From HGM04593 sp045591315 (GTDB taxonomy: Bacteria; Bacteroidota; Bacteroidia; Bacteroidales; Bacteroidaceae), in contig JAZNSN010000058.1 in NCBI GenBank assembly GCA_045591315.1, positions 1 to 64,000 on the forward strand: 64,000 nt of DNA, given 5' to 3'. The notes beneath the pieces are model-generated. The model worked only from the letters and a program-made list of their open reading frames with translations. It did not search any database and was not told where the DNA came from. Position 1 is the stretch's first letter. Each line of letters starts with the position of its first letter. The position numbers and the translations under genes were made by a program. Of the stretch, positions 7,174-17,020 are shown one piece after another.

Positions 7174-8547
7174 CAGTCGCTTTACAAGCCCGAACATCCT
7201 GTACGGCATGTAGCGGAACGGAAGATCGAGCAGGGTAGTGGTGGTTACCACGGATCTCTTGTGAGAGAACGCATCGAAGCTCAGCCTGCCGTGATAGTGC
7301 CCCATGCCCGAATTTCCTACGCCGCCGAACGGAATGTTCTCGTTTGCTATATGCATTATAGTGTCATTTATGCATGAGCCTCCGGCCGAGGTGAGCTTGA
7401 CTATCTCCTTGCCGTTTCCGGTCTTGCCGAAATAGTAGAGAGCCAGAGGCTTTTCCCTTTCGCGGATGAATTTCAGTACCTCTTCTCTGTTGTCGAAAGG
7501 AATCATCGGCAATATGGGGCCGAAAATCTCTTCCTGCATGACGTTGGCATTCTCTGCAACATCGGCAAGCAGTGTAGGTGCAATGTATCTCTCTTCTTCG
7601 TCACACTCTCCGCCAAGTACGATACGGCCCTCTTTGAGATAGGCGCTTACTCTCTGGAATGCCTTGTCGTTGACCATGCGCACATAATGTCGGCTCGCCC
7701 TGATGTTATCGCCATGCAGTCTCTTGAGAGCTTTGGCGAAGGCATCAATGAACTCTTGCTGCCTGCTGCGGTGTATGAGCAGGTAGTCGGGAGCGATGCA
7801 GGTCTGGCCGGCATTCAGTGTCTTGCCCCATGCTATACGGCGTGCCGCAATCTCTATGTCGGCATCGGCATCTACTATACAGGGGCTCTTTCCGCCCAAT
7901 TCAAGCACTACTGGAGTCAGGTTCTTTGCTGCCGCAGCCATAACCTTTCGTCCGAGTGCAGGGCTTCCGGTGAAGAATATCATATCGAACCGTTCTTCGA
8001 GAAGCGCACTGTTGACTTCGCGGTTGCCTTGCACTACGGCGATATATTCCTTGTTGAATGTAGCTGCAATCATTTCTCCTATTACACGCGAGACCTCAGG
8101 TACATATGGCGATGGCTTAAGGATTGCAGTGCATCCTGCCGATATTGCTCCCACCAGAGGATTCAGCAACAGCTGTACAGGGTAGTTCCAAGGGGAGATA
8201 ATAAGCGTGTTGCCGAGGGGCTCGCTTACAACACGGCTGCGTGACGGCATCATTTTCAGCGGTGTCGATACACGGCGGCTCCTCATCCATCCTCGCAAGT
8301 GCGACAAGTGGTTCCTTATCTCTCCTGCGACAATGCTCAGTTCGGTCATGATTGCCTCCTCGTACGATTTGTGGAGGTCGTTCCACAATGCATCGCATAG
8401 AGGCTTCTCCCACTCCTTGAGTGCTTTCTGCAGTTTCTTGAGCTGCTCCTTGCGGAACTTGCGCTCAAGAGTGGCATTGCCCGCAAAGAATGTACGCTGG
8501 GCTGCTATAATCTCTTTTATCTCTTTTGTTGGGGTATTTGTTGTCAT
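7168..8547 (-). CDS. NAD(P)-dependent aldehyde dehydrogenase (class 3-like)
   Basis: This 459-residue enzyme oxidises aldehydes to acids. The catalytic Glu lies in LELGGKSPC and the nucleophilic Cys in NAGQTCIAPDY; the cofactor-binding stretch SPWNYPVQL and the C-terminal FGGVGNSGMGHYHG loop are also present. The length and the shortened N-terminus fit the class 3 (YwdH/ALDH3) group, which acts on medium- and long-chain fatty aldehydes. The SDR gene lies 6 bases upstream, so the two probably act on the same lipid-type alcohol or aldehyde pathway. Confidence 0.9.
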   Translation of the reverse strand: MTTNTPTKEIKEIIAAQRTFFAGNATLERKFRKEQLKKLQKALKEWEKPLCDALWNDLHKSYEEAIMTELSIVAGEIRNHLSHLRGWMRSRRVSTPLKMMPSRSRVVSEPLGNTLIISPWNYPVQLLLNPLVGAISAGCTAILKPSPYVPEVSRVIGEMIAATFNKEYIAVVQGNREVNSALLEERFDMIFFTGSPALGRKVMAAAAKNLTPVVLELGGKSPCIVDADADIEIAARRIAWGKTLNAGQTCIAPDYLLIHRSRQQEFIDAFAKALKRLHGDNIRASRHYVRMVNDKAFQRVSAYLKEGRIVLGGECDEEERYIAPTLLADVAENANVMQEEIFGPILPMIPFDNREEVLKFIREREKPLALYYFGKTGNGKEIVKLTSAGGSCINDTIMHIANENIPFGGVGNSGMGHYHGRLSFDAFSHKRSVVTTTTLLDLPFRYMPYRMFGLVKRLL

Positions 8548-8553
8548 AATAAA

Positions 8554-9375
8554 TTACTTTGTCTTCTTCTGACGGCCTGTAAAGTGGTCCATTGCGTGGA
8601 ATATGCCTACTATCTCGCCAAAAATATAATCAAATATCGAGGTCGGCAACAGAGCCTGGCAGAATCTTATGAAGTGGTATCCGAAAGGTATTCCCTTGAA
8701 GTTCCGGTTCTTCTCTATGCTCTTGATTATTTTCTTCGCTGTCGGCTCCGGTTTCAGTATAGGGAATATGCGTGATTTTACGCCGTCGAACATGCCGGTA
8801 TTGATGAAGTAGGGAGCAATGGTCGTGAAACGTACCTTGCTCTTCATCTGCTTCAATTCGATGCGTACACTGTCGCTCCAGCCTATTACTGCCCATTTGC
8901 TGGCTACATATACCGACATGCGAGGATTGGCTATCATGCCCGCGGCCGATGCGATGTTGCATATATGGCCGTGGTTGCGTTCTATCATGCCCGGCAGGAA
9001 CTGTTGCGCTACAACCATTGGGGCTGTAGAGTTTATCTTCATTGTACGTTCTATATCCTCTATTCTCTGCTTGTCGAAGGTCGCATTGTTGGCAACAATG
9101 CCGGCACAGTTGATGACGATGTCTATCTCTCCGCACTCTTTTCTGGTTGCCGTAGCCATATCAACGACCTGCTTGCTGTCCGAAACATCAACCTTGTATC
9201 CTTTTACATTGCCCAGTTGCTTGAACTCTTTGACCGTTGCAGCGATATTCTCTTCATTGATATCCCAGATGATGAGCGTACGTGCCCCTTTCTCAAGCGA
9301 TATGCGGCCCATTATGCGTCCGATGCCCGATGCACCGCCAGTTATGAGAACATTGTTCCCTTTAATCTTAGTCAT
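8554..9375 (-). CDS. Short-chain dehydrogenase/reductase
   Basis: The protein has the classical SDR signatures: cofactor motif TGGASGIG at residues 12-19, NCAG, the catalytic Ser region NIASAAG and the catalytic YVASK. The C-terminal tail (about 80 residues beyond the core) includes hydrophobic stretches such as FCQALLPTSIFDYIFGEIVGI, shortened here, which may attach it to membrane, as in retinol/fatty alcohol dehydrogenase-like SDRs. It is the first gene of a pair with the aldehyde dehydrogenase. Substrate is unknown; a lipid aldehyde or alcohol is an inference from the partner. Confidence 0.85.
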   Translation of the reverse strand: MTKIKGNNVLITGGASGIGRIMGRISLEKGARTLIIWDINEENIAATVKEFKQLGNVKGYKVDVSDSKQVVDMATATRKECGEIDIVINCAGIVANNATFDKQRIEDIERTMKINSTAPMVVAQQFLPGMIERNHGHICNIASAAGMIANPRMSVYVASKWAVIGWSDSVRIELKQMKSKVRFTTIAPYFINTGMFDGVKSRIFPILKPEPTAKKIIKSIEKNRNFKGIPFGYHFIRFCQALLPTSIFDYIFGEIVGIFHAMDHFTGRQKKTK

Positions 9376-9403
9376 ATTATATTCTTTTGTACATAAAGTC
9401 GTG

Positions 9404-9411
9404 CAAAGGTA
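9404..9411 (-). promoter_or_regulatory. Candidate -7 box of SDR/ALDH operon
   Basis: TACCTTTG on the minus strand matches the Bacteroides -7 consensus and lies about 30 bases before the SDR ATG. No TTTG box is found 19-21 bases upstream, so support is partial. Confidence 0.4.
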
Positions 9412-9510
9412 GTAAAAAATGGATAAAAACAGTCGGCGGAAATCCCGGTTTTGTATATTTTAATGAAAACAGGAGATAATGCACGCCTTTTGTCTTTTAT
9501 GTGCAGGAGG

Positions 9511-10839
9511 CTATTTGAATGTCTTGTATGGTATGCCGTCTATGCGTTCTATCGGGTACTGTCCCTCAAGAAGTCCGCTTATCACGGTGTCACGTGCTCC
9601 TGCACTCTGGAAAGGGTAGAGCTCGAACTGCGGCATGACCGATGCGAAATGCTCCATTATCTCGGCCTGTATGCTTTCGTATATGCTCCAGTCGGTGTCG
9701 GCAGTGAAGCAGTAGAACTGTATCGGCAGTCCGGTCTCATTGGGTTCAAGTGTTCTCACCATTATGAGCATGTCCTTCCTTATCATAGGGTGGCGATGAA
9801 GATACATGTCGGCGTATGCGCGGAAGAGCCCGGCATTGGTGTCTATGCTTCCGTTTGCAAGGCCTTCGGGGTTGGCAGTGTTCCTCGCAATGCCATGAAT
9901 CTGCTGTTCAATCTTCTTGTTGATATAGTCGGCCAGCTCCCGGTCAAGTTTTTTCAGTCGTCTGAGCATTCCGTTGCTGCAAGGTTTTATGTTGTCGAGC
10001 TTAAGGGTATATCCTCTTGCAATCCTGCGTCCACCGCTTTCGCTCATTCCGCGCCAGTTGATGAAACTGTTGTTTATGAGTGAGTAAGGCGGGATTGTGG
10101 CAATAGTGTTGTCCCAGTTGCGTACCTTTACTATGGTGAGCGAGATATCGAATACGTTCCCGTTGATGCTTGTTCCAGGTATCTCTATCCAGTCTCCGAG
10201 CCGCACCATATCGTTTTCAAGCAGCAGGAAGCCACCGACAAATCCCATTATGCTGTCTTTGGCAACAAGCATAAGTACAGCTGCAAATGCTCCAAGGCCT
10301 CCTATGAGGTATAGCGGTGACTTGTTGGTAAGTATTGATATTATCACTATGACAGCAATGAGATAAACGGCAATCTTGCTTATCTGTATGAATCCTTTTA
10401 TAGGCCTGTCGTGATATTTGCTGTTACTGAACGCCGATTCGCCAACTGCATTAAGAACAGCATTCAAGGCTATTACGACAGCAATCGTGAACCATAGCCA
10501 AACAACGCGTTCCACGTAACCGAAAAGGAATGTCCCTTCGGTAACAATTAAAGGCAGCATGGCATTGATGACAACAGGCGGCACTATATACACCTGTTTC
10601 CGAAGCCTGTGCGAGTCGAGCATCTTGGTGAGGAATGCATATTTCCTATGCTTTACTATCCGGCGTATTACAAACAGCAGGCTCCTGTAGATAATTTCTG
10701 CAAGAATAAATGTGAATATTACCACAATACCGCACATTATGGCTGTGTCGAACCTGTCAACTGTCTGTTGCTCCAGTCCCAGATACAAGAGGAACTCTTC
10801 GGTCTTGTCGAAGAGATATCCCGTAATCTCCTTTTTCAT
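9511..10839 (-). CDS. Mechanosensitive ion channel, MscS/YbdG type
   Basis: The protein has several N-terminal membrane helices, then the pore-lining and beta-domain region of MscS channels: LYLIGGLGAFAAVLMLVAKD leading into the segment GFVGGFLLLENDMVRLGDWIEI, cut here in two. The long C-terminal cytoplasmic part and the NNSFINWRGMSES stretch match the YbdG subgroup, which responds to mild osmotic downshock. I chose ATG at 10839; the upstream frame to 10860 would need TTG. It is a single-gene unit. Confidence 0.9.
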   Translation of the reverse strand: MKKEITGYLFDKTEEFLLYLGLEQQTVDRFDTAIMCGIVVIFTFILAEIIYRSLLFVIRRIVKHRKYAFLTKMLDSHRLRKQVYIVPPVVINAMLPLIVTEGTFLFGYVERVVWLWFTIAVVIALNAVLNAVGESAFSNSKYHDRPIKGFIQISKIAVYLIAVIVIISILTNKSPLYLIGGLGAFAAVLMLVAKDSIMGFVGGFLLLENDMVRLGDWIEIPGTSINGNVFDISLTIVKVRNWDNTIATIPPYSLINNSFINWRGMSESGGRRIARGYTLKLDNIKPCSNGMLRRLKKLDRELADYINKKIEQQIHGIARNTANPEGLANGSIDTNAGLFRAYADMYLHRHPMIRKDMLIMVRTLEPNETGLPIQFYCFTADTDWSIYESIQAEIMEHFASVMPQFELYPFQSAGARDTVISGLLEGQYPIERIDGIPYKTFK

Positions 10840-10892
10840 TCTTTTTTTAGCATAGAACAAAGAAAGGGCCCTTTTTGCTTTACTCTCCGGGG

Positions 10893-10925
10893 TAAAAGAA
10901 AAGCGGCCGTTACTGCGGCCGCTTT
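10893..10925 (-). terminator. Terminator of prolyl oligopeptidase gene
   Basis: A 10-bp GC-rich stem (AAAGCGGCCG on the minus strand with CGGCCGCTTT) with a 6-base loop is followed on the minus strand by TTCTTTTA, 19 bases after the peptidase stop. Confidence 0.85.
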
Positions 10926-10943
10926 GTTATATATCCGATAAAT

Positions 10944-13064
10944 CTATTCAAGTTCCATTCCCAGATTATGCATGATGAATGCATATATGTCGGTCTGTTC
11001 CTCAATTACCTTTGCTATTGGCTTTCCGCTTCCGTGCCCGGCCTTGCTGTCGATGCGTATGAGCTTTGGAGCATCTCCGGTGTCGCTGGCTTGCAATGTA
11101 GCGGCATATTTGAACGAGTGTGCCGGCACCACACGGTCGTCGTGGTCGCCGGTAGTGACCAGTATGGCCGGGTATCTTGTGCCGTCGTTCTTTATAGTAT
11201 GCAAAGGAGAGTATCCTAAGAGATACTTGAACATCTCCTCGCTGTCGTCGCTGCGGCCATAATCGCTTGCCCAGTTCCAGCCTATGGTGAAGGTGTGGTA
11301 ACGCAGCATGTCCATAACTCCGACTTCCGGAACTGCAACTCCGAAGAGGTCGGGACGCTGGTTGACTACTGCACCCACTAGAAGTCCGCCGTTCGAGCCA
11401 CCGTTGATAGCAATGAGCTCCGGTGATGTATATCCCTCCTTGACCAGGTACTCTGCTGCTGCTATGAAGTCGTCGAACACATTCTGCTTCTGCATCTTTG
11501 TTCCTGCCTTGTGCCATTTCTCGCCGAACTCGCCGCCTCCTCTCAGGTTGGCAACCACATATATACCTCCGCTCTGTATGAAAGGAATCCTCATTGCGCT
11601 GAATCCCGGTGTCAGGCTTATGTTGAATCCGCCGTATCCGTACAGGAATACCGGGTTCTTCCCGTTCTTCTCTATTCCTTTACGGTGAGTCACGAACATG
11701 TTTACCATTGTGCCGTCCTTGCTGGGGTATGTGAGCTGTTCGGTAACATACTCTTCAGGAACGAAATCCACCTTCGGGGTAAATACAAGTTCCGACTTGT
11801 CGCTGTCGAGGTCGTACTTGTATATAGCTCCTGGGAAGGTGTATGATGTGAATGCATAGAATACCTCCTTGTGCTCCTTGTCGGCACTGAAACCTGCAGA
11901 ACCTATTGTAGGCAATGCAATTTCGCGCAGGCGGTTGCCGTCACGGTCGTAAAGGTATGCATGGTGCGCTATGTTCTCCATGTAGGTGACAATCATCCTG
12001 TCATGCGCAAACGATACGCTTTCGAGCAGATTCTTCCCCTCCGGAATAATCTCCTTGTGCATGCCCTCCTTAAGGTCGCCGATGTCGAATGCAAGAAGCT
12101 TGTAGTTTGGCGCATCTTCGTTGGTGAGCATGTAGATGCGTTTATCGTCGCTGTCTATTACGAAGTTGTTCTTTGCCATATCGCTTGCAATGCAGACATA
12201 TTCGGGCTTGACGGCGTTCAGGTCCTTTACATATATGGCATTGCCCTCGCCGTCGCTTTCATAAAGGCATAGGAAACGCTCGTCGTCTGTGATGGTTACT
12301 GAATAGAAACGCAGCGGATGCTCCGGGTTCATGTACTCCAGACGGTCCTCGCTTTGTGGCGTTCCTATCTTATGGTAATAGACTTTCTGGAACTCGTTCT
12401 TTGCCGAGAGTCCCTTGCCGTCGGCAGGGGCATCGTATGCACTGTAATAGAAACCGTCTCCACACCATGTTGCATCGGTGAACTTTGCCCACATGATATG
12501 GTCGTCGAGAACCTTGCGTGAAGCTACGTCCATTACATATATCTCGTTCCAGTCGCTTCCGCTGCGCGATATCACGTAAGCAAGATATTTGCCGTCCTTG
12601 CTGAACGATATTCCGCTGAGGGCAACCGTACCGTCGTCACTCAGACTGTTGGGGTCAAGGAGTACCTTTGCCTCTCCGTTGAGGTCATCTGTCTCATATA
12701 GCACGCTCTGGTTCTGCAGACCGTCGTTCCTGAAGAAGTAGTACTTGCCTTTCCTGAATGACGGTATGCCCATCTTCTCGTAATTGACAAGGCCGGTGAG
12801 CTTCTCCTTCAAAGCTTCGCGGAACGGTATCTGTGCCAGGTAGCCGTGTGTCACCTTGTTCTGCGCCTCTACCCATGCCGCTGTCTCTTCGGAGTTGTCG
12901 TCCTCAAGCCATCGGTAAGGGTCGGCTACCTCGGTGCCGAAATATACGTCTGTTGTGTCAACTCTCTTTGTTTCGGGGTACTCTATCTGCTGTCCGTTGC
13001 CCGAAAAATAGGCGGCTGCGCCGATGCCCAGGAATAATCCTGCCATAACTATACGTTTTTTCAT
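10944..13064 (-). CDS. Prolyl oligopeptidase (S9A) family serine peptidase
   Basis: The enzyme cleaves short proline-containing peptides after proline. It shows the seven-bladed propeller domain in the first two thirds (starting with the typical DPYRWLEDD) and an alpha/beta-hydrolase domain with the nucleophile in GGSNGGLL, the Asp in GDHDDRV and the His in AGHGSG. ATG at 13064 starts a basic, hydrophobic leader (KKRIVMAGLFLGIGAAAYF), so it is probably exported to the periplasm; the longer frame to 13100 would spoil that signal. It is transcribed alone and closed by a strong terminator. Confidence 0.92.
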   Translation of the reverse strand: MKKRIVMAGLFLGIGAAAYFSGNGQQIEYPETKRVDTTDVYFGTEVADPYRWLEDDNSEETAAWVEAQNKVTHGYLAQIPFREALKEKLTGLVNYEKMGIPSFRKGKYYFFRNDGLQNQSVLYETDDLNGEAKVLLDPNSLSDDGTVALSGISFSKDGKYLAYVISRSGSDWNEIYVMDVASRKVLDDHIMWAKFTDATWCGDGFYYSAYDAPADGKGLSAKNEFQKVYYHKIGTPQSEDRLEYMNPEHPLRFYSVTITDDERFLCLYESDGEGNAIYVKDLNAVKPEYVCIASDMAKNNFVIDSDDKRIYMLTNEDAPNYKLLAFDIGDLKEGMHKEIIPEGKNLLESVSFAHDRMIVTYMENIAHHAYLYDRDGNRLREIALPTIGSAGFSADKEHKEVFYAFTSYTFPGAIYKYDLDSDKSELVFTPKVDFVPEEYVTEQLTYPSKDGTMVNMFVTHRKGIEKNGKNPVFLYGYGGFNISLTPGFSAMRIPFIQSGGIYVVANLRGGGEFGEKWHKAGTKMQKQNVFDDFIAAAEYLVKEGYTSPELIAINGGSNGGLLVGAVVNQRPDLFGVAVPEVGVMDMLRYHTFTIGWNWASDYGRSDDSEEMFKYLLGYSPLHTIKNDGTRYPAILVTTGDHDDRVVPAHSFKYAATLQASDTGDAPKLIRIDSKAGHGSGKPIAKVIEEQTDIYAFIMHNLGMELE

Positions 13065-13165
13065 TCTCTTATAATGGTTCTGTTCATAGTCTTGCTTCAA
13101 AGGTAATGAAATCTGCCAGAAAATGAGTATCTTCGCACCTCAAAACGAAAAAAGCAAGTTCATAT

Positions 13166-14803
13166 ATGGTTTCAGTAGATGGTTTGGCTGTCGAGTTCGG
13201 TGGTACTACGCTGTTCAGCGACGTATCTTTTGTCATTAACGAGAAGGACCGTATTGCTCTAATGGGCAAGAACGGTGCAGGAAAGAGTACCCTGCTGAAG
13301 ATTCTTGCAGGTGTGCGTAATGCGACGCGCGGAACGGTATCGGCTCCAAAGGATACCGTTATAGCATATCTTCCTCAGCATCTCATGACCGAGGACGGGC
13401 GTACTGTCTTCGAAGAGGCTTCGCAGGCTTTTGCCCATCTCTATGAGATGGAGGCCGAGCTTGACAGACTCAACAATCTGCTTGCGACCCGTACCGACTA
13501 TGAGAGTGACGAATACATGTCGCTCATTGAAGAGGTCGCCACCAAGAGCGAGAAGTTCTATGCGATAGATATGACCCACTTTGAGGAGGATGTAGAAAAG
13601 ACTCTTCTCGGTCTGGGCTTCGAGCGAAGCGACTTCGGGCGTCAGACGAGCGAGTTCTCAGGAGGCTGGCGCATGCGTATCGAGCTTGCCAAGATGCTCT
13701 TGCGCAATCCCGATGTGTTGCTGCTCGACGAACCTACCAACCACCTCGACATCGAGTCTATCGGCTGGCTTGAGGAGTTCCTTATAAACAACGGCAAGGC
13801 TGTTGTTGTCATAAGCCACGACCGCAAGTTTGTCGATAACATAACCACCCGTACCATAGAGGTTACCATGGGCCGTATATACGACTACAAGGTAAACTAC
13901 TCGCAGTATCTTGTACTGCGTGCCGAACGCCGTCAGCAGCAGATGAAGCAGTGGGAAGAGCAACAGAAGATGATTCAGGAGACAAAGGACTTCATCGAAC
14001 GCTTCAAGGGAACCTACTCAAAGACTCTGCAGGTGCAGAGCCGCGTTAAGATGCTTGAGAAACTGGAGATAATTGAGGTCGATGAGGAGGATACATCGGC
14101 GTTGAGGCTCAAGTTCCCGCCCTCTCCGCGTTCGGGCCAGTACCCGGTTATAATGGAAGGCGTAGGCAAGGCCTTCGGCGAGAAGAGAATCTTCTCCGGT
14201 GCAACACTCACCATTGAGCGTGGCAACAAGGTCGCTTTTGTAGGGCGCAACGGCGAAGGAAAGTCAACGCTTGTGAAGTGTATAATGAAGGAACTGGAGC
14301 ATGAAGGCTCACTGCAGCTCGGCCATAATGTGCAGATAGGCTATTTTGCCCAGAACCAGGCTTCGCTGCTTGATGAGGAGCTTACAGTGTTCCAGACAAT
14401 CGATGATGTGGCTAAAGGTGATATAAGGAACAAGATACGCGACTTGCTGGGCGCATTCATGTTCGGCGGTGAGGCTAGCGCGAAGAAGGTAAAGGTGCTT
14501 TCGGGCGGCGAGCGTACACGCCTGGCACTCATGAAGCTTCTTCTTGAGCCGGTGAACCTCCTTATCCTCGATGAGCCTACCAATCACCTTGACTTGAAGA
14601 CGAAGGATATATTGAAACAGGCACTTCAGGACTTCGATGGTACGTTAATTTGTGTGAGCCACGACCGTGATTTCCTCGACGGGCTGGTGACAAAGGTCTA
14701 TGAGTTCGGCCACGGCAAGGTCCGTGAGCATCTGTGCGGAGTATATGAGTTCCTTGCAGCAAAGAAGATGGAGGAGCTTCAGGAACTTGAGAGAAAACAA
14801 TAA
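13166..14803 (+). CDS. ABC-F family ATPase
   Basis: The protein carries two ATP-binding cassettes in one chain and no membrane segment, the mark of ABC-F ribosome-associated ATPases. Walker A motifs are GKNGAGKST (near residue 34) and GRNGEGKST (near 354); signature motifs are FSGGWRMR and LSGGERTR; Walker B motifs read LLLDEPTNHLD and LILDEPTNHLD. A charged linker with YSQYLVLRAERRQQQ joins the halves, as in the ribosome-contacting P-site tRNA interaction motif. The family relieves stalled ribosomes; some members give antibiotic resistance, but nothing here points to that. Confidence 0.92.
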   Translation: MVSVDGLAVEFGGTTLFSDVSFVINEKDRIALMGKNGAGKSTLLKILAGVRNATRGTVSAPKDTVIAYLPQHLMTEDGRTVFEEASQAFAHLYEMEAELDRLNNLLATRTDYESDEYMSLIEEVATKSEKFYAIDMTHFEEDVEKTLLGLGFERSDFGRQTSEFSGGWRMRIELAKMLLRNPDVLLLDEPTNHLDIESIGWLEEFLINNGKAVVVISHDRKFVDNITTRTIEVTMGRIYDYKVNYSQYLVLRAERRQQQMKQWEEQQKMIQETKDFIERFKGTYSKTLQVQSRVKMLEKLEIIEVDEEDTSALRLKFPPSPRSGQYPVIMEGVGKAFGEKRIFSGATLTIERGNKVAFVGRNGEGKSTLVKCIMKELEHEGSLQLGHNVQIGYFAQNQASLLDEELTVFQTIDDVAKGDIRNKIRDLLGAFMFGGEASAKKVKVLSGGERTRLALMKLLLEPVNLLILDEPTNHLDLKTKDILKQALQDFDGTLICVSHDRDFLDGLVTKVYEFGHGKVREHLCGVYEFLAAKKMEELQELERKQ

Positions 14804-14845
14804 AAACAGCTTCCGCGGCCCGTTCGGGTTGCGGAAGCTGTTTTT
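14802..14845. terminator. Bidirectional terminator between ABC-F gene and capsule operon
   Basis: A 15-bp perfect stem (AAAAACAGCTTCCGC with its complement, 14802-14816 and 14831-14845) holds an inner CCCG/CGGG hairpin and ends in A/T runs on both sides. It can stop the rightward ABC-F transcript and mark the end of the 26-kb leftward polysaccharide operon. Confidence 0.92.
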
Positions 14846-14861
14846 ATTGTCATTGCATTTG

Positions 14862-15929
14862 TCAGTACAACGCTTCGTACTCTTTGGCTATCTTGTTCCA
14901 GGTGTAGTGTTCCCATGCAAGAGCCTTCATCTCATCACCGGTCGGCAACTCCTTGCCCAAAAGGGCCTTAAGCTCCTGCGAATCCTTGTAGTAGTTGGCC
15001 TTGTGGAATGTTGTTGCATTGTTGTAAAGGACATCATAGGCAAGAATAGGACGCCCGAAGAACATTGCCTCTACCAATGACGGATTCGTGCCTCCTGCAC
15101 TGTGTCCATGGATATAGAATCTTGCATTTTTGCGCAGCACATGCAATATATCCAGGTCGTAAAGACTGTCGAGCATGGTGATGTTGCTGTACTTGCTGTA
15201 TTTCTTCTTCAGTTTCTTGCTGTAATCGTTATGGTTCCAGTTACCGATGAAAAGCAGTCTCTGGTTCGTGAATGAGAATGCTTCCAAGGTCATGTGGCAA
15301 TTATTCTCGCGTTCGATGCGGCAGATGCTAAGCGAGTAGTTTCCCGGTGTTATGCCGTATCTTTCCAGAATCTCCTGTTCCTGCTGCTCGCTGATTTCTC
15401 TCAGCACATGGTTGCCGCCGTATGTCACAAGCTCGGTATCTACGTTATATACATGGTTTACATACTCCTGTATTCCACGGTTGTCGGCAATGATTGTATC
15501 GGCAAACTTTATTGCCATACGTTCCGAGAAACGCAGGTACTTCTGTACCCAGCCTTTCCATTTTGAACGGCGGTGTTCCAGTCCGTCAATGTTGACTATC
15601 ACTCTCTTGTTGCATAAAAGCTTGAATACAGGCAAGAAAATACACCCCGACACACCTAATACAAGTACGGTGTCATATTTTCTCATGCTCCGTATCATGG
15701 CAACCATATCATAGAATATGCTCTGCATGCCATTGGCACGCAGAGGAATATACTTCAGCCTTGCCCCCTTGTATTCCTTCATTCTTTCGGGCATGTCCTT
15801 GCTGCTGCAGAACACTGTATATTCGATGCCCTCTGAACAATTTTCCCCTATTATGTTTTCTACAAGGGTTTCGAAACCGCCATAATTGGCCGGAACGCCT
15901 TGTATTCCCACAATTGCAACTCTCTTCAT
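14862..15929 (-). CDS. Glycosyltransferase family 4, DUF1972 type (rhamnosyltransferase-like)
   Basis: The N-terminus VAIVGIQGVPANYGGFETL is the mark of DUF1972-bearing GT4 enzymes such as pneumococcal Cps2T, which adds rhamnose early in capsule repeat assembly. The C-terminal GT4 part shows IHGHSAGGTNPSLVEAMF, the nucleotide-sugar binding region with the conserved Glu. It is the last gene of the capsule operon. Its ATG at 15929 overlaps the upstream TGA (TGATG), so translation is coupled. The donor sugar is not proven by sequence. Confidence 0.88.
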   Translation of the reverse strand: MKRVAIVGIQGVPANYGGFETLVENIIGENCSEGIEYTVFCSSKDMPERMKEYKGARLKYIPLRANGMQSIFYDMVAMIRSMRKYDTVLVLGVSGCIFLPVFKLLCNKRVIVNIDGLEHRRSKWKGWVQKYLRFSERMAIKFADTIIADNRGIQEYVNHVYNVDTELVTYGGNHVLREISEQQEQEILERYGITPGNYSLSICRIERENNCHMTLEAFSFTNQRLLFIGNWNHNDYSKKLKKKYSKYSNITMLDSLYDLDILHVLRKNARFYIHGHSAGGTNPSLVEAMFFGRPILAYDVLYNNATTFHKANYYKDSQELKALLGKELPTGDEMKALAWEHYTWNKIAKEYEALY

Positions 15930-17020
15930 CAATATTTGTCAAGTATTAGATGCTCAATGCTGTCGGTCATCTTCTCAGCAGTGTATTTCTTTGAGCATTC
16001 TTTTGCATTATTTGCCAAATATATAAATAAATCCTCATTATTTAAAATTTCTTTCAGTTTCTCTTCAATTGCATCGAACTCCTGTACATCAATCTTGTAG
16101 CCGTTCACACCATTCTCAACCATTTCTGCTATTCCGCCTACTGTTGGGACTATTACCGGCAAGCCCGCTGTCATAGCCTCAAGTGCTGTGAGCCCGAATG
16201 TCTCAATAAACATTCTCCTGTTCGAGAGGTTCAGGACTACCGTTGCCCTGTTGTAGAACTCTACAACATCGTTCTGGCGCGGATGAACGGTGATGTTCTC
16301 AGGAACATCAATACAGTTCCTCTTTATGTAACTGCGTATATTCTCCTCCGAATCGTTTATTATCAGTTCGAAGTTGTACTCTTTCATTCTGTTTGCCAGC
16401 CCAATGAACTCCTTTGTTCCTTTGTACCCTTTGAGCGAGCCTAACATCAGGACACGTTTCTGCCTGAATGCATTCTCCGTGTCGGGAACTATATTGTCGG
16501 TAAACCTCTTTTGCAGTGCGTTTGGTATCACATGCACTCTTCTTTTGCGCCGTATGTACTTGCGTTGGAACTCCGAAACACAAATTATATCGCTGGCAAT
16601 GAACTGCATCAGTTTTGCCAGAATACGGTAGAATGTGCTTTTGGCCTTGGCATTCTCATGATAGTGGTAGATGACTCTCTTGCCGGCCAACCGGCCGCCT
16701 ATTGCTGCACCAATCGGAAGAATGGTATTGATATATATTACAGTGTCCTTCTTGAACATATATCCCAATGCCATGAAAAAGGCGACAAACTGTACACGCA
16801 GGTAACGCATCAGTCTAAGAATGCCGTTCCGTGCAAAACGGTAATCGTATTGACGTAGCCTTAGTCTGTCATGTTCCTTCAGCTCGTCAAGAACACCTCC
16901 TCTTGAGGTCACGATGTCAATCTCAAATCCTTTGCCCAGCAATCCTTCAAGAATGGTCTTGAGCACCTTAGGGCTTCCGCTGTAGTCGTTGAAGAGGTGA
17001 AAACAGGCGATTCTTTTCAT
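15929..17020 (-). CDS. Glycosyltransferase family 4
   Basis: A GT-B enzyme with N-terminal DYSGSPKVLKTI (acceptor domain) and C-terminal ETFGLTALEAMTAGLPVI plus GGIAEMV, the donor-binding EX7E-type region of GT4. There is no signal peptide; a hydrophobic stretch near residues 75-95 could touch the membrane. Start ATG at 17020 overlaps the preceding stop as TGATG. It probably adds one sugar of the repeat unit. Confidence 0.85.
   Translation of the reverse strand: MKRIACFHLFNDYSGSPKVLKTILEGLLGKGFEIDIVTSRGGVLDELKEHDRLRLRQYDYRFARNGILRLMRYLRVQFVAFFMALGYMFKKDTVIYINTILPIGAAIGGRLAGKRVIYHYHENAKAKSTFYRILAKLMQFIASDIICVSEFQRKYIRRKRRVHVIPNALQKRFTDNIVPDTENAFRQKRVLMLGSLKGYKGTKEFIGLANRMKEYNFELIINDSEENIRSYIKRNCIDVPENITVHPRQNDVVEFYNRATVVLNLSNRRMFIETFGLTALEAMTAGLPVIVPTVGGIAEMVENGVNGYKIDVQEFDAIEEKLKEILNNEDLFIYLANNAKECSKKYTAEKMTDSIEHLILDKY

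Noticed and set aside
9451..10083. A 210-residue rightward frame over the MscS gene
   Set aside because: Shadow of the MscS coding strand; Cys/Tyr-rich composition and no start context.
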